Shown here: positions 35,628 through 46,602 of the stretch, piece by piece
How the letters are laid out: the number at the start of each line of letters is the position of its first letter
Numbering within the stretch: position 1 is the first letter of the stretch
Assembly: GCA_031432545.1 (NCBI GenBank)
Contig: JAVKGX010000001.1
Span: forward strand, 256,411-320,410
Source: Armatimonadota bacterium
GTDB taxonomy: Bacteria > Sysuimicrobiota > Sysuimicrobiia > Sysuimicrobiales > Sysuimicrobiaceae
Direction: 5' to 3'
Length of the DNA stretch: 64,000 nucleotides
Translations under genes and position numbers: made by a program
Notes under the pieces: generated by a model
Databases searched by the model: none
Told to the model about the DNA's origin: nothing
What the model saw: only the letters and a program-made list of their open reading frames with translations

Positions 35628-37460
35628 TCAGTCGCCCGCCGCCTCGGCAACGCGCCGCACCTCCTGGTCCTCGTACTGGAGGCGGTAGAGCTTCGCGTAG
35701 ATGCCACCTTGGGCGAGCAGCTCCCGGTGCGTTCCCTGCTCAGCGATCCTGCCCTTGTGCAGCACGATGATACGGTCGACGTGCTGGATCGTCGAGAGGC
35801 GGTGGGCGATGATGATCGAGGTGCGGTTGCGCAGCACCCGGGCCATCGCCTCCTGGATCAGCATCTCCGTCTCGGTGTCCACGCTGCTCGTGGCCTCGTC
35901 GAGGACCAGGAGGACCTCGGGGTTGTGGGCGATCGCGCGTGCAAACGCGATCAGCTGTTTCTGCCCCACCGACAGGCGCGCGCCGCGCTCGCGCACGTCC
36001 GTCTGGTAGCCTTCGGGCAACCGCTCGATGAACCGGTGGGCGCCGACGTACTCCGCGGCCCTGCGCACCTGTTCCGGCGTGATCTCCCTGTTGCCCAGGC
36101 GGATGTTGTCCTCGATCGTGCCCGCGAACAAAAAGACGTCCTGCAGCACCAGCCCGATGTGGCGGCGCAGCTCCTGCTGGCGCAGCTGCCGTACGTCGAC
36201 GCCGTCGATGCGCACCTGTCCGCGCTGCGGGTCGAAGAAGCGGCAGAGGAGGTTGATGATCGAGGTCTTGCCGGCTCCCGTGTGCCCCACGAACGCTACG
36301 CTCTGACCCGGGTGGATCTCGAACGAGACCCCGCGCAGCGCCCAGCCCTCGTCGTCCTCGTAGGCGAACCAGACGTCGCGGAACTCGATGTGGCCGCGGA
36401 CCTTCGTGAGCGGGACCGGCTGGGGTGGATCTTGGACCGTGACCGGCTCGTCCAGCAGCCGGAAGATGCGTTCGCAGGACGCCATCGCCTGCTGGAGCAG
36501 GTTGAACTTCTCCGACAGGTCCCGGATCGGATCGAAGAAACGCTCCGCGTACTGGATCGCGGCCACGAGGACGCCCAGCGTCACGGCCCCCTGCACGACC
36601 TGCCCGCCCCCATACCACAGCAGGAGGGCGACGGACAGCGTGCCCAGGACCTGAATGGTGGGGAAGAACTGAGCGAAGTTGCGGATGGCCGCCAGGTTGG
36701 CTTCGAGGTAGCTGTTGTTCAGCTCGTCGAACCTGCGGAGGCTGCGCGCTTCCCGGTTGAAGACCTGGACGATGGCCATCCCCATGATGTGTTCGTTGAG
36801 GTAGGCGTTGATCCGGGCCAGACGAACGCGGATGGCACGGTAGGCCTCGCGCGCCCGTACCCGAAACCGGTCGGTTGCCCAGTAGATGAGCGGCAGCACC
36901 GAGAACGTGACCAGGGCCAGCCGCCAGTCCATGTAGAGCATGACGGCCATGATGCCGACAAGCGTGAAGAAGTCGCCGAACACGGCGACGACTCCGGATG
37001 TGATCAGCTCGTTGAGCGAATCCACGTCGTTCGTGATGCGGGTGACCAGCCGGCCCACCGGGTTGCGGTTGAAGAAGCTCACCGGGAGCGACTGCAGGTG
37101 GCGGAACAACTGCATGCGGAGGTCGTACATCACGCGCTGCCCCACGAGCTGCATGAGGTAGCTCTGCAGCCAGCGGGCGCCGAACCCCACGCCGAGGATC
37201 AACAGGTACAAGAGCGCCACACCGGTCAATCCCCGCATCTCGATCCCTGCGGGCGCGCCGACCGCAGGGGCGATGTAGCGGTCGATTGCGATGCGGTACA
37301 GCTGCGGTCCTGCCAGTTCCGTCAGGGAGGCCACCAGCAGGAGGAGGACAGCGACCGCGACGATCGGCCAGTACGGTCGCACGTAGCCCAGCAGGCGCCG
37401 CATGAGCCGGGCGTCGTAGGCCTGTCCGAGGATCTCGTCCTCCTGGAAGTGGGTGCTCAT
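35628..37460 (-). CDS. Heterodimeric ABC exporter, consensus-site subunit
   Basis: A 610-residue half-transporter: six membrane segments (residues about 30-335) and one nucleotide-binding domain. Walker A is GHTGAGKTS, the signature is LSVGQKQLIAFARA (Val in place of the first Gly), and Walker B with its catalytic Glu is VLLVLDEATSSVD. The start overlaps the stop of the upstream exporter gene (ATGA). Together they form a BmrCD/TM287-288-like heterodimer. It may export drugs, lipids or peptides; the substrate is unknown. Confidence 0.93.
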   Translation of the reverse strand: MSTHFQEDEILGQAYDARLMRRLLGYVRPYWPIVAVAVLLLLVASLTELAGPQLYRIAIDRYIAPAVGAPAGIEMRGLTGVALLYLLILGVGFGARWLQSYLMQLVGQRVMYDLRMQLFRHLQSLPVSFFNRNPVGRLVTRITNDVDSLNELITSGVVAVFGDFFTLVGIMAVMLYMDWRLALVTFSVLPLIYWATDRFRVRAREAYRAIRVRLARINAYLNEHIMGMAIVQVFNREARSLRRFDELNNSYLEANLAAIRNFAQFFPTIQVLGTLSVALLLWYGGGQVVQGAVTLGVLVAAIQYAERFFDPIRDLSEKFNLLQQAMASCERIFRLLDEPVTVQDPPQPVPLTKVRGHIEFRDVWFAYEDDEGWALRGVSFEIHPGQSVAFVGHTGAGKTSIINLLCRFFDPQRGQVRIDGVDVRQLRQQELRRHIGLVLQDVFLFAGTIEDNIRLGNREITPEQVRRAAEYVGAHRFIERLPEGYQTDVRERGARLSVGQKQLIAFARAIAHNPEVLLVLDEATSSVDTETEMLIQEAMARVLRNRTSIIIAHRLSTIQHVDRIIVLHKGRIAEQGTHRELLAQGGIYAKLYRLQYEDQEVRRVAEAAGD

Positions 37461-39262
37461 CGTGTCGGTGGTTCGCCTTCGGTTCGCTCGGCCCCGATCG
37501 CCGATCCCGGATCTGCTGCATCCGGCACGTCCGTCGCTTCAAGCGCCTCGCGCAGCAACTGCTTCTCGTACAAATCCGCGTACAGTCCTCCTCGGGCGAG
37601 GAGGGTGTCGTGTGTCCCCTGCTCGGCGATGCGGCCGTCGTCGAGCACGACGATCCAGTCGGCGTCGCGGATGGTGGAGATGCGGTGCGAGATGATGATG
37701 CTCGTCCGAGACGCCATCACCTCGCGCAGCCGATGCAAAACCTCCTCCTCGGTCTGGGTGTCGACGCTGCTCAGGGCGTCGTCGAGGATGAGGATCCGCG
37801 GGTCGCGGGCGACAGCGCGGGCGATCGCCGTCCGCTGCTTCTGTCCGCCGGACAGCGTGACACCCCGTTCGCCGACGACGGTGTCGTAGCCGCGCGGGAA
37901 GTCCTGGATGTCGCGCGCGATGCGCGAGATCTCGGCGGCCTCGCGGACCCGCGTTTCGTCGGGCTCCTCCAGGCCGAAGGCGATGTTCTCGCGCAGGGTG
38001 TCCGAGAACAAGAACGTCTCCTGCTGCACGAACCCGATGGCTCCTCGCAGGGACCGCAACGCCAGGCGGCGGAGATCGTATCCGTCCAGCAGGATCCGGC
38101 CCTTGGTCGGGTCGTACAGCCGGGCGATGAGGTTCACCAGCGTGCTCTTGCCCGACCCGGTCGGGCCGACCACCGCCAGCGTGCTCCCGGCCGGGATCCG
38201 CAGGTCGATGCCGCGCAACACCGGCCGACCGTCGTACGCGAACGTGACGCCGCGAAACTCGATCTCCCCATGCGGCTGTGAGAGCACGATCGGATCCTTG
38301 GGGTCGGCGATGCGGGGTAGGGTATTGAAGATCTCGTCCAGCCTCTCCATCGAGGCGCGTCCCTGCTGCCAGAGGGTCAGGACCCAGCCGAGCGCGATCA
38401 TCGGAAAGCTCAGCCGCGCCAGGTAGTAGGAGAACTGCACCATTTGCCCGAGCGTGATCCGTCCCCGGATCACCTCGCTTCCCCCCTGCCACAGCAGGAC
38501 GACCGCGGCCAGACCCAGGATGAGTCCGATGGCCGGCCACAGGGCCCCCTGAACCCGGGCAAGACGGAGGTTCGTCTCCAAGACGGTGCGGTTTTCGCCC
38601 TCGAACTTCTCGCACTCCGCCTCTTCCTGAGCGAAGGCCTTCACGACGCGGATGCCGCTGAAGTTCTCCTGGGCGCGCGCCGACAGCGAGCTGAACTGCT
38701 CCTGCACGCGGTCGAACCGGCGGTGGATCTCGCGTCCCAGCACGACGAACAGGACGGTCACCAGCGGCAGGACCGACATCACCCACAGCGTGAGCCGCGT
38801 GCTGATCGTCAGCATGAAGGCCACCGAGGCGACCAGCATGATCGCGGTGTGCACCGACCGCATGAGGCCCACACCCGCAAAGCGCATCACGGCACGGATG
38901 TCGTTGACGGCACGGGCCATGAGGTCGCCGGTGCGGATGCCGTGGAAGAACCCCAGGTCCATGCGCTGGAGGTGGGCAAAGAAGTCCCGGCGCAGCTCGG
39001 TCTCGATCTTGTGGGCGGCGCCCAGGATCTGCAGGCGCATCGCGTAGCTGAACGCCGCTTCCACCAGGGCCAGGAAGAGCAGCGTCCCGGCGTACAGGAG
39101 CAGGCGGTGCATGGCCTCGCCGCGGCCGATGCCATCGATGGCGGCACGCAGCACCCACGGCGACAGCTGCGCCATGACGATCGACGCGACGACCGCCGCG
39201 TAACCGAGGCGGTAGGCGCGGCGGTGGCGTCGAACGTATCCCCAGAATCGTCGGCTGAGCAC
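37457..39262 (-). CDS. Heterodimeric ABC exporter, degenerate-site subunit
   Basis: A 601-residue half-transporter with six membrane segments and one nucleotide-binding domain. Walker A is GPTGSGKST, the signature is canonical LSGGQKQRTAIARA, but Walker B reads ILILDDALSSVD: the catalytic Glu is Asp. That is the known mark of the degenerate site in heterodimeric exporters such as TM287/288 and BmrCD. It is the first gene of the pair. The GTG start at 39262 has aggga upstream, and an extended -10 promoter lies about 75 bases ahead. Confidence 0.93.
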   Translation of the reverse strand: MLSRRFWGYVRRHRRAYRLGYAAVVASIVMAQLSPWVLRAAIDGIGRGEAMHRLLLYAGTLLFLALVEAAFSYAMRLQILGAAHKIETELRRDFFAHLQRMDLGFFHGIRTGDLMARAVNDIRAVMRFAGVGLMRSVHTAIMLVASVAFMLTISTRLTLWVMSVLPLVTVLFVVLGREIHRRFDRVQEQFSSLSARAQENFSGIRVVKAFAQEEAECEKFEGENRTVLETNLRLARVQGALWPAIGLILGLAAVVLLWQGGSEVIRGRITLGQMVQFSYYLARLSFPMIALGWVLTLWQQGRASMERLDEIFNTLPRIADPKDPIVLSQPHGEIEFRGVTFAYDGRPVLRGIDLRIPAGSTLAVVGPTGSGKSTLVNLIARLYDPTKGRILLDGYDLRRLALRSLRGAIGFVQQETFLFSDTLRENIAFGLEEPDETRVREAAEISRIARDIQDFPRGYDTVVGERGVTLSGGQKQRTAIARAVARDPRILILDDALSSVDTQTEEEVLHRLREVMASRTSIIISHRISTIRDADWIVVLDDGRIAEQGTHDTLLARGGLYADLYEKQLLREALEATDVPDAADPGSAIGAERTEGEPPTR

Positions 39263-39334
39263 GTGTATCCCTACGAAGGCGACCGGACGGGGTCGGCCCG
39301 ATGAGAAAGGCGTCTGCCGGACAGGACAAAGCGC

Positions 39335-39343
39335 ATTATATCA
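39335..39343 (-). promoter_or_regulatory. Extended -10 promoter of the ABC exporter pair
   Basis: On the minus strand TGA followed by a perfect TATAAT (39343 down to 39335) makes an extended -10, with no good -35 at 17 bases. Transcription would start near 39328 and leave a leader of about 65 bases. The 187-base gap (39263-39449) is clearly more AT-rich than its surroundings; the rest of it holds no gene that I can see and no clear terminator for the fadD operon. Confidence 0.5.
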
Positions 39344-39449
39344 CCGCGGCGGCAGGACCGCTGCGGGGCGTTTACTGGACTATACGAAACTTCACGAGAA
39401 CACGATTCCCAAAGGGGTAAGCTCGACCGGCCGGGGTGGCAGGGTGGGC

Positions 39450-41126
39450 TCAGCGCCTGGCCAGTTCCTCCTCGACGAGCGCGCGGCGCAGGATCTTGCC
39501 GATCAACGTCTTGGGCAGCGCCTCGCGGAACTCGACGACCCTCGGCACCTTGTATCCGGTCAGCCGCTCACGGCAGAAGGCGATGATCTCGTCCGCGGTG
39601 GCGGTGGCGCCCTCCTTGAGGACGACGAACGCCTTCACGACCTCGCCGCGCGCCGGGTCGGGCACGCCGATCGCCGCCGCCTCACGCACCGCGGGGTGTG
39701 TGTAGAGGACTTCTTCGACGTCGCGCGGGAACACCTTGAGGCCGCCGACGTTGATCATCTCCTTCTTGCGGTCCACGATGTAGAAGAACCCGTCTTCGTC
39801 CATCCGGGCCATGTCCCCGGTGAACAGCCATCCCTCCCGCAGGACGTTGGCGGTCTCGTCGGGGCGGTTGAGGTATCCCTGCATCACCTGGGGGCCGCGG
39901 ATCGCCAGCTCGCCCACCTCGTTCGTAGAAAGGGGGCGTCCGCTGTCGGGATCGACGACGCGGGCGTCGGTGTCCGGGAACGGGACGCCGATGCTGCCGG
40001 CTTTCCGGTGCCCGAACACGGGGTTGCAGTGGGTGATCGGAGACGCCTCGGTCAGGCCGTACCCTTCGACGAGGCGGCCGCCGGTGGCCTCCTCCCAGCG
40101 CCGCTGTACTTCCTGCGGCAGCGCCATCGCGCCGCTGATGCAGGCCCGAATCGACCGTAGGTCGTACCTGCCCAGCTTCGGGTTGTTCAGCAGTGCCATA
40201 TACATCGTGGGCACGCCGTGGAACAGAGTCGGTCTGTGCTTGGCGACCGCGTCCAGCACCATCTCCTGGTCGAACCGCGGCACCAGGATGATCGTGGTCC
40301 CGGTCCAGACGGAGAAGTTCATCACCGCCGTCATGCCGTAGCTGTGGAAGAACGGCACGACGGCCATCGAGCGCTCTCCCGCCGGATCGATGTTCGGGAA
40401 CCACGCGATGGCCTGCGCCGTGTTGCACACGAGGTTGCGGTGCGTGAGGATCGCTGCCTTGGGGATGCCGGTCGTACCTCCCGTGTACAGGTAGACCGCG
40501 GGGTCTTGCGGGGAGACCTCGACCGGCGTGAGGGCGGCGTCGGCGAGCAGGTCGGTGAACGGACGCACCCCCGACCCCGGCCGCACCGATACCCACTGCC
40601 CTTCGCGCCGGGCCTTCAGCGGGTACAGCAGCCTCAGCAGCGGCGGCATGTACTCGTTGATCGCGGTGTAGACGATCTCGCGCACCGCGGTGTCCCGGGC
40701 CGCCGCGGAGACGGTCGGGTACATCATCGTGAGCGTGAGGGCGACCTCCGCCCCCGAGTCCCGCAGCTGCTGGGCGACCTCACGTTCGGTATACAGGGGG
40801 TTGTGCGGCACCACGATTCCGCCGGCCTTGAGGATGCCGTAGTAGGCGATGACGAACTGCGGACAGTTCGGCAGGTGCAAAGACACCGGTGTCCCCCTGC
40901 GCACACCCAGCCGCTGCAGGCCGGCGGCGAATCGATTGGCGAGCGCGTCGAGATCGGCGAAGGTGATGCGCCTGCCGAAGAAGATCAGCGCGTCTCGGGT
41001 TCCGTACCGTTGCGCCGCCTCCTCGAGGATCCGGTGCAGGGGGATGGCGCGGTACTCCAGCGTGGCGGGTACGCCGGGGTCGTAGAAGCGTATCCAGGGG
41101 CGCTCGGACAAGAGTTCGGTGGCCAT
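39450..41126 (-). CDS. fadD: Long-chain fatty acid CoA ligase
   Basis: A 558-residue AMP-forming acyl-CoA ligase, the expected length for FadD. The P-loop-like motif is YLYTGGTTGIPKAAILTHRN. Others are VEGYGLTEASP, LFTGDMARMDEDGFFYIVDR, VGGLKVFPRDVEEVL, and the catalytic Lys in LPKTLIGKILRR. It activates fatty acids for the beta-oxidation enzymes encoded upstream in the same direction. The ATG has ctttggaggtgagcc upstream. It is the last gene of the tetR-fadN-thiolase-dehydrogenase-fadD run. Confidence 0.94.
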   Translation of the reverse strand: MATELLSERPWIRFYDPGVPATLEYRAIPLHRILEEAAQRYGTRDALIFFGRRITFADLDALANRFAAGLQRLGVRRGTPVSLHLPNCPQFVIAYYGILKAGGIVVPHNPLYTEREVAQQLRDSGAEVALTLTMMYPTVSAAARDTAVREIVYTAINEYMPPLLRLLYPLKARREGQWVSVRPGSGVRPFTDLLADAALTPVEVSPQDPAVYLYTGGTTGIPKAAILTHRNLVCNTAQAIAWFPNIDPAGERSMAVVPFFHSYGMTAVMNFSVWTGTTIILVPRFDQEMVLDAVAKHRPTLFHGVPTMYMALLNNPKLGRYDLRSIRACISGAMALPQEVQRRWEEATGGRLVEGYGLTEASPITHCNPVFGHRKAGSIGVPFPDTDARVVDPDSGRPLSTNEVGELAIRGPQVMQGYLNRPDETANVLREGWLFTGDMARMDEDGFFYIVDRKKEMINVGGLKVFPRDVEEVLYTHPAVREAAAIGVPDPARGEVVKAFVVLKEGATATADEIIAFCRERLTGYKVPRVVEFREALPKTLIGKILRRALVEEELARR

Positions 41127-41169
41127 GGCTCACCTCCAAAGTCGGGAGTGGATGGCTCGTGGCCCGTCG

Positions 41170-42936
41170 CTACTCCGGGTAGCCTCCCGCACGGATCACC
41201 GCATCCGCCACCTCCCGCTGCAGGGCGACGAGGTTGGCCGGCGTGTAGCGGAGCAGGCGGCGTAGGCCGCTCAGTGCGGTCCGCAGCGCATCGCCCTCGT
41301 CGGTGGCGGCGAGCACGTGGCGCGCCGTCGCCTCCACACGGGGCATCGCGGCGTGGACGTGCGCCCGGGTCATGGCGGCGAAGAGGTCCGCCCGCTCGGC
41401 GCCCCGCCGGTGCGCCTTCTGGGCACGCAGCAGGGCGCTCTCGGCCGCGAAGGCCTCGGTAACGAGGTCGGCGATCCAGGCGAGGATCTCCTGCTGGTGC
41501 TCGAGCTGATCGAGGTGCTTCTGCACCGCCACACCCGCGGCGAACAGCGCGGCCTTCTTGATGGCCTCGACGAGCGCGGCCTCCTCCGCCAGGGGGCCGT
41601 CGGCGGCTTCGGCCGACGGGCTCAGCTCCGTCAGGTCGCCGACCACCCGCTGGATCGCCGGCAGCAGGTTCAGCCGCCCGCGCATCGCCCGCTTGGTCAG
41701 CATGTCGACGATCAGCATGCGGTTGATCTCGTTGGTGCCCTCCCAGATCCGGTTGATCCGGGAATCACGGTAGGCGCGCGCCGCAGGGTAGTCCTCGATG
41801 TAGCCGTAGCCGCCGTAGATCTGGACGACTTCGTCGACGACGCGGTCGAGCATCTCGGAGGCGAATACCTTGTTGATCGAGGACTCGATCGCGTACTCCT
41901 CGAGGGCCCGCACGACCTCTTCGCTGCCGCGGATGCTCCCCACCGCGGACTCGACCAGTCCCCCAGTCCGGTAGACCATGCTCTCGGCGACGTACGTGCC
42001 GATCACGATCTGGGCCAGCTTCTGCCGGATCAGACCGAACTCGGCGATCGGCTTCCCGAACTGCCGCCGCTCGACTGCGTAGCCGACCGCCTGGTGCAGC
42101 GCGTACTTCGCAGCGCCCATACACCACGCGCCCAGCTTGAACCGGCCCAGGTTCAGGATGTTGAAGGCCACCCGGTGCCCCTTACCCACCTCGCCGAGGA
42201 GGTTGGCGACGGGGACCTTCGCGTTCTCGAAGAACAGGCTGCGCGTCGAAGAGCCTTTGACGCCGAGTTTGTGTTCCTCGTCGCCGATCGTCAGACCCTC
42301 GGTGTCGCGGTCGACGATGAACGCGGTGAAGTGCTCGCCGTCGATCTTCGCGTAGGTCACGAAGACGTCGGCGATCGCGGAGTTCGTGATGAACTGTTTC
42401 TGTCCGCTGAGCAGGTAGTGCTGCCCCTCGGGGCTGAGCACCGCGCGCGTCCGGATGGACAGCGCGTCCGATCCGGCCGTGGGCTCGGTGAGCGCATACG
42501 CACCGATCTTCTCCGCACGGGCCATCGCCGGCAGGTAGCGGCGTTTCTGTTCCTCCGTGCCGAAGAACGCGATCGGCAGCATGCCGATGCCCACGTGGGC
42601 CCCGTAGGTGACGGAGAACGAGCCGGCTGAGATGCGCTCGGCGATGACGAGGGACGCCAGGCTGTCCATCCCCCCGCCTCCGTACGCCTCCGGCAGATCG
42701 GGCGCCAGGAAACCCATCTCGCCCAGCCGCCGCAGCAGCATCTTGGTGACGTCCCAATCCTGCTTCTCGATCGCCTCCGCGCGCGGCGCGACTTCGCGTG
42801 CGAAGAAGTCGGAGGCGGCCTTGCGGACCATGCGCTGCTCTTCGTTGAGGTCTTCCGGCGTGAAGACGTCACCGGGGGTTGCGCGGTCGATCAGAAAGCC
42901 TCCTCCGGGCAGGGCCGTGCGTGCCTCGGTCTCCAT
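41170..42936 (-). CDS. Acyl-CoA dehydrogenase (long-chain type)
   Basis: A 588-residue FAD enzyme, longer than short- or medium-chain dehydrogenases and similar in size to B. subtilis FadE and VLCAD. The active-site Glu lies in RIWEGTNEINRML; LTEPTAGSDALSIRTRAV and QKQFITNSAIADVFVT line the flavin site. The C-terminal 170 residues are an additional helical domain. It makes the trans-2-enoyl-CoA of the first beta-oxidation step. The ATG at 42936 has gacggaggtccgtc upstream. Confidence 0.93.
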   Translation of the reverse strand: METEARTALPGGGFLIDRATPGDVFTPEDLNEEQRMVRKAASDFFAREVAPRAEAIEKQDWDVTKMLLRRLGEMGFLAPDLPEAYGGGGMDSLASLVIAERISAGSFSVTYGAHVGIGMLPIAFFGTEEQKRRYLPAMARAEKIGAYALTEPTAGSDALSIRTRAVLSPEGQHYLLSGQKQFITNSAIADVFVTYAKIDGEHFTAFIVDRDTEGLTIGDEEHKLGVKGSSTRSLFFENAKVPVANLLGEVGKGHRVAFNILNLGRFKLGAWCMGAAKYALHQAVGYAVERRQFGKPIAEFGLIRQKLAQIVIGTYVAESMVYRTGGLVESAVGSIRGSEEVVRALEEYAIESSINKVFASEMLDRVVDEVVQIYGGYGYIEDYPAARAYRDSRINRIWEGTNEINRMLIVDMLTKRAMRGRLNLLPAIQRVVGDLTELSPSAEAADGPLAEEAALVEAIKKAALFAAGVAVQKHLDQLEHQQEILAWIADLVTEAFAAESALLRAQKAHRRGAERADLFAAMTRAHVHAAMPRVEATARHVLAATDEGDALRTALSGLRRLLRYTPANLVALQREVADAVIRAGGYPE

Positions 42937-42968
42937 GACGGACCTCCGTCTGTCGTTCGTCCCACCGG

Positions 42969-44150
42969 TCAGGCGCTTGGCTTCTCGAACACCCCGGCGG
43001 CACCCATGCCGCCGCCGACGCACATCGTGACGATCCCGTACCGGGCGTTCCGACGGTGCATCTCGTGCAGCAGCGTGGCCGTCAGCTTGGCACCGGTGCA
43101 GCCGAGGGGGTGTCCCAGCGCGATGGCGCCACCGTTGGGGTTGGTCCTGTCGGGGTCGAGGTCGAGTTGCCGCATCACCGCGATCGTCTGGGACGCAAAC
43201 GCCTCGTTGAGTTCGATCAGGTCCACGTCCTGCAGCCGGATGCCGGCCAGGCGGCACGCCTTGGGGATGGCCTCGACCGGTCCGATCCCCATGATCTCGG
43301 GGGCGACGCCGGCGACGGCGAACGAGCGGAACACTGCCAGGGGCCGCAGCCCCAGCGCGTCGGCACGCCGGGCGCTCATGACGACGCAGGCGGCCGCACC
43401 GTCGCTGGTCTGCGAGGAGTTGCCGGCGGTGACGGTCCCGTCGCGAGCGAACGCCGGGCGCAGCTTCGCCATCTGCTCCAGGCTCGTGTCGAACCGTACG
43501 CCCTCGTCGACCTCGAAGACGATCTCCCGCGGCCGCGGTGCCGGACCGTCGTCCTCCCACCGCCGCACCGTGACGGGGACGATCTCGTCGCGGAACCGTC
43601 CGTCCCGGATGGCTGCCGCCGCCCGCTGATGGCTACGCAGCCCGTACGCGTCCTGCTCCTCTCTGGGGATGCCGAAGCGCCGGGCGACACACTCGGCGGT
43701 GTTGCCCATCGAGATGTAGATCTCGGGCCAGCTCTCCACGAGTTCGGGGTGCGGTGCGAACCGGACACCCACCGAAGGGATCTGGCTCATGCTCTCCGTG
43801 CCGCCGGCCACGACGACGTCAGCCCATCCGGCCATGATCCTCTCTGCGGCCATCGCGATGGCCTGGAGGCCCGACGAGCAGAACCGGTTCACGGTGACCG
43901 CCGGCACCGAGTCGGGGATCCCGGCCCGCAACGCGGCGATGCGGGCGACGTTCAGCCCCTGCTCGCCCTCGGGCATCGCGCAGCCCAGGATCACGTCATC
44001 GACATCGGCGGGATCGAGTCCGGGCGTCCGCGCCAGCGCGCCCCGGATCACCTGGGCGGCGAGTTCGTCCGGACGCGCGTCCTTGAGCGATCCGCGCGTT
44101 GCCTTACCGACCGCCGTCCGGACGGCGGTCACGATGAGTGCGTCCTGCAT
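42969..44150 (-). CDS. Acetyl-CoA acyltransferase (thiolase)
   Basis: A 393-residue thiolase. The acyl-accepting Cys is in [14 protein letters not shown] (about residue 87), His in [13 protein letters not shown] (about 347), and the second Cys in [13 protein letters not shown] near the C-terminus. It performs the last beta-oxidation step, releasing acetyl-CoA. It sits between fadN and the dehydrogenase genes on the minus strand with gaps of 32 and 40 bases. It matches FadA/FadI-type enzymes more than biosynthetic acetyl-CoA C-acetyltransferases, judging from its context. Confidence 0.93.
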   Translation of the reverse strand: MQDALIVTAVRTAVGKATRGSLKDARPDELAAQVIRGALARTPGLDPADVDDVILGCAMPEGEQGLNVARIAALRAGIPDSVPAVTVNRFCSSGLQAIAMAAERIMAGWADVVVAGGTESMSQIPSVGVRFAPHPELVESWPEIYISMGNTAECVARRFGIPREEQDAYGLRSHQRAAAAIRDGRFRDEIVPVTVRRWEDDGPAPRPREIVFEVDEGVRFDTSLEQMAKLRPAFARDGTVTAGNSSQTSDGAAACVVMSARRADALGLRPLAVFRSFAVAGVAPEIMGIGPVEAIPKACRLAGIRLQDVDLIELNEAFASQTIAVMRQLDLDPDRTNPNGGAIALGHPLGCTGAKLTATLLHEMHRRNARYGIVTMCVGGGMGAAGVFEKPSA

Positions 44151-44190
44151 CGCTTCCCCTCGGCGTCCCCCTGCTCGGAGGGAGCAACGC

Positions 44191-46584
44191 CTAGTTCCGC
44201 AGCGGCCTGCCCCTCTCCAGCATATGCTTGATGCGCTCCTGCGTCTTCCTCTCTCCGAGCAGGCTTAAGAAGGCTTCCCGCTCGAGGTCCAGCAGGTGCT
44301 CTTCGCTCACCCAGGCGCCTTCGGGCACGTCGCCGCCGGTGATCACGTAGGCGAGTTTGCGGGCGATGTGCTCGTCGTACTCCGTGATGTGCCCGCCGAT
44401 CCGCAGGTTGTACAATCCGGCGTACAGGGCGGCCCGCACGCGTTCGCCGCCCACCCGGAACTTGCGGCGCAGCGGCATCCGGTAACCGGTCGCAGCCAAG
44501 GTGAGGGCCACGGCCTTGGCGTCGGCGATCAGCCGGTCGGGGCTCATCGAGATGCCGTCGCCGTCGCGCAGGTAGCCCAGCCGTCGGCACTCCTCCGCTG
44601 ACGTCCCCACCTTGGCGAGCGCGATGTTCTCGAACGCCCAGCGCACCGGCGAGTAGAGGTCGGCTGGCACCTCGTCCGGCACGCGCTCGGCGGCCCGCAG
44701 GGCAGCTTCCTTCGTGCCGCCGCCGGCGGGGATCAGTCCGACCCCCAGCTCGACCAGCCCCATGTAGGTCTCCATGGCCGCCTGCGCCCGCGGCGCGTGC
44801 AGGACGATCTCGCAACCGCCTCCCAGGACACGTCCGCGAGGGGCGACGACGATCGGTTTGCGGGCGTACTTGATCGCCATGTTGACATTTTGGAACGTGC
44901 GCACCGCTAGGTCGAGGTCTTCCCAGTTGTGCTCCTGCGCTTCGATGAGCAAGAACATCAGGTTCGCCCCGACCGAGAAGTCCTGGCCCTGGTTTCCGAT
45001 CACCAGCGCGTCGAACCGGATGTCGGCCTCGCGCAGCGCGCGGTGGAGCATCGAGACGATGTCCTCGCCGATCGCGTTCATCTTGCTGTGGAACTCCACG
45101 CACCCCACACCGTCGCCCAGATCCACCAGGCTGGCACCCGGGTTGCGCGCGACCACCGCGCCCTGGGACTTGCGTTCGGCCAGCACGATCACGCCCTCGG
45201 GCCACGCCACCGGCCGGTAGGCCCGTTCGCGCGGATCGAACGCCTCCAGGGTTCCGTTCCGCCGCCGGTAGAACGAACCGTCGCCTGCTGCCAGCACGTC
45301 GCGCACGAGTTCGGGCAGGGCGACGCCTTCGGCGGTCAGGCGGTTCGCGATTTCCTCGACCCCCAAGACGTCCCACGTCTCAAACGGTCCGAGTTCCCAT
45401 CCGAAGCCCCACTTCATCGCGCGGTCGACGTTGACGATGTCGTCCGCGATCTCCGGGACGCGGCGGGCGGCGTAGGTGAGCACACCCGACATCGTACGCC
45501 ACAGAAACCGCGACGCCCGGTCGCCGGCGGCGAGCACCGCTCGGACGCGGCGCCCGAAGTCCTCGACGTTGCGGACCGCGTCGACCGTGGGGATTTTTGG
45601 TCTCTGGCGCGGACGGTACTCGAGCGTGCGGTAGTCGAGGGCGTGGATCTCACCATCGACGCGCTTGTAGAAGCCCGCACCGGTCTTCTCGCCCAGCAGC
45701 CCGCGCTCAAGCATCTTCTGCACGAAGTCCGGCAACCGGAAGACGTCGCGGTGCTCGTCGTCGTGCAGGCGCTCGTAGGAATTGCGGGCCACGTGCGCGA
45801 GGACGTCCAGACCGACGATGTCCGTGGTGCGAAAGGTGGCGCTGCGGGGTCGGCCGAGCAGCGGGCCGGTGAGCTCGTCGACCTCCTCGATCGTCAACTC
45901 TTCTTCCATCATCACGCGCAGGGCGTGCAGGAAGCCGAAGGTGCCGATGCGGTTGGCGATGAAGTTGGGGGTGTCCTTCGCGTAGACGATGCCCTTGCCC
46001 AGGACGCGGCTGCCGAGGGCGGCCACCCGCCGGACGACGGCGGGGTCGGTCTGCAGGGTGGGGATCAGTTCGAGCAGCTTCAGGTACCGGGGCGGGTTGA
46101 AGAAGTGCGTGCCCAGGAAGTGGCGCCGGAATCCTTCGGAGCGACCCTCGGCGATGTCGTGGATGGGCAGGCCCGAGGTGTTCGTGCTGACGATCGTCCC
46201 GCTCTTCCAGTGGCGCTCCACCCGCTCCATCAGCGCCCGCTTGATCCCGATCTCCTCGACGACCGCCTCGATGACCCAGTCGCAGTCGGCGATGCGCGCC
46301 AAGTCGTCCTCGAAGTTCCCGACGGTCACCAGCTGGGCGCGCTCGGGGAGTGTGAAGGCGGCGGGCTTGGCCGCCAGCGCCCGCTCCAGCCCCGCGCGGG
46401 CGAGGCGGTTGCGCACCTCGCGGTGGTCGAGGGTCAGCTCGCGCTGTCTGTCTTCCTCGGTGAGTTCGGACGGCACGATGTCCAGCAGCAGCACCGGCAC
46501 GCCGGCGTTGGCGAACAGCGCCGCGATCTGGGACCCCATCGTGCCCGCACCCAGGACCGCGGCACCACGGATGTGCTCGAGCAT
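44191..46584 (-). CDS. fadN: 3-hydroxyacyl-CoA dehydrogenase / enoyl-CoA hydratase fusion (FadN type)
   Basis: A 797-residue bifunctional enzyme in the B. subtilis FadN order, with the dehydrogenase first. The NAD-binding motif is [17 protein letters not shown] (about residues 13-29). The 3-hydroxyacyl-CoA dehydrogenase C-domain contains [21 protein letters not shown] second dehydrogenase C-domain lies near 370-450. The crotonase domain follows from about 480 ([40 protein letters not shown]). It runs the two middle steps of beta-oxidation. The gene follows tetR by 18 bases. Confidence 0.93.
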   Translation of the reverse strand: MLEHIRGAAVLGAGTMGSQIAALFANAGVPVLLLDIVPSELTEEDRQRELTLDHREVRNRLARAGLERALAAKPAAFTLPERAQLVTVGNFEDDLARIADCDWVIEAVVEEIGIKRALMERVERHWKSGTIVSTNTSGLPIHDIAEGRSEGFRRHFLGTHFFNPPRYLKLLELIPTLQTDPAVVRRVAALGSRVLGKGIVYAKDTPNFIANRIGTFGFLHALRVMMEEELTIEEVDELTGPLLGRPRSATFRTTDIVGLDVLAHVARNSYERLHDDEHRDVFRLPDFVQKMLERGLLGEKTGAGFYKRVDGEIHALDYRTLEYRPRQRPKIPTVDAVRNVEDFGRRVRAVLAAGDRASRFLWRTMSGVLTYAARRVPEIADDIVNVDRAMKWGFGWELGPFETWDVLGVEEIANRLTAEGVALPELVRDVLAAGDGSFYRRRNGTLEAFDPRERAYRPVAWPEGVIVLAERKSQGAVVARNPGASLVDLGDGVGCVEFHSKMNAIGEDIVSMLHRALREADIRFDALVIGNQGQDFSVGANLMFLLIEAQEHNWEDLDLAVRTFQNVNMAIKYARKPIVVAPRGRVLGGGCEIVLHAPRAQAAMETYMGLVELGVGLIPAGGGTKEAALRAAERVPDEVPADLYSPVRWAFENIALAKVGTSAEECRRLGYLRDGDGISMSPDRLIADAKAVALTLAATGYRMPLRRKFRVGGERVRAALYAGLYNLRIGGHITEYDEHIARKLAYVITGGDVPEGAWVSEEHLLDLEREAFLSLLGERKTQERIKHMLERGRPLRN

Positions 46585-46602
46585 GCAGACCTCCTGGCTG
46601 TG

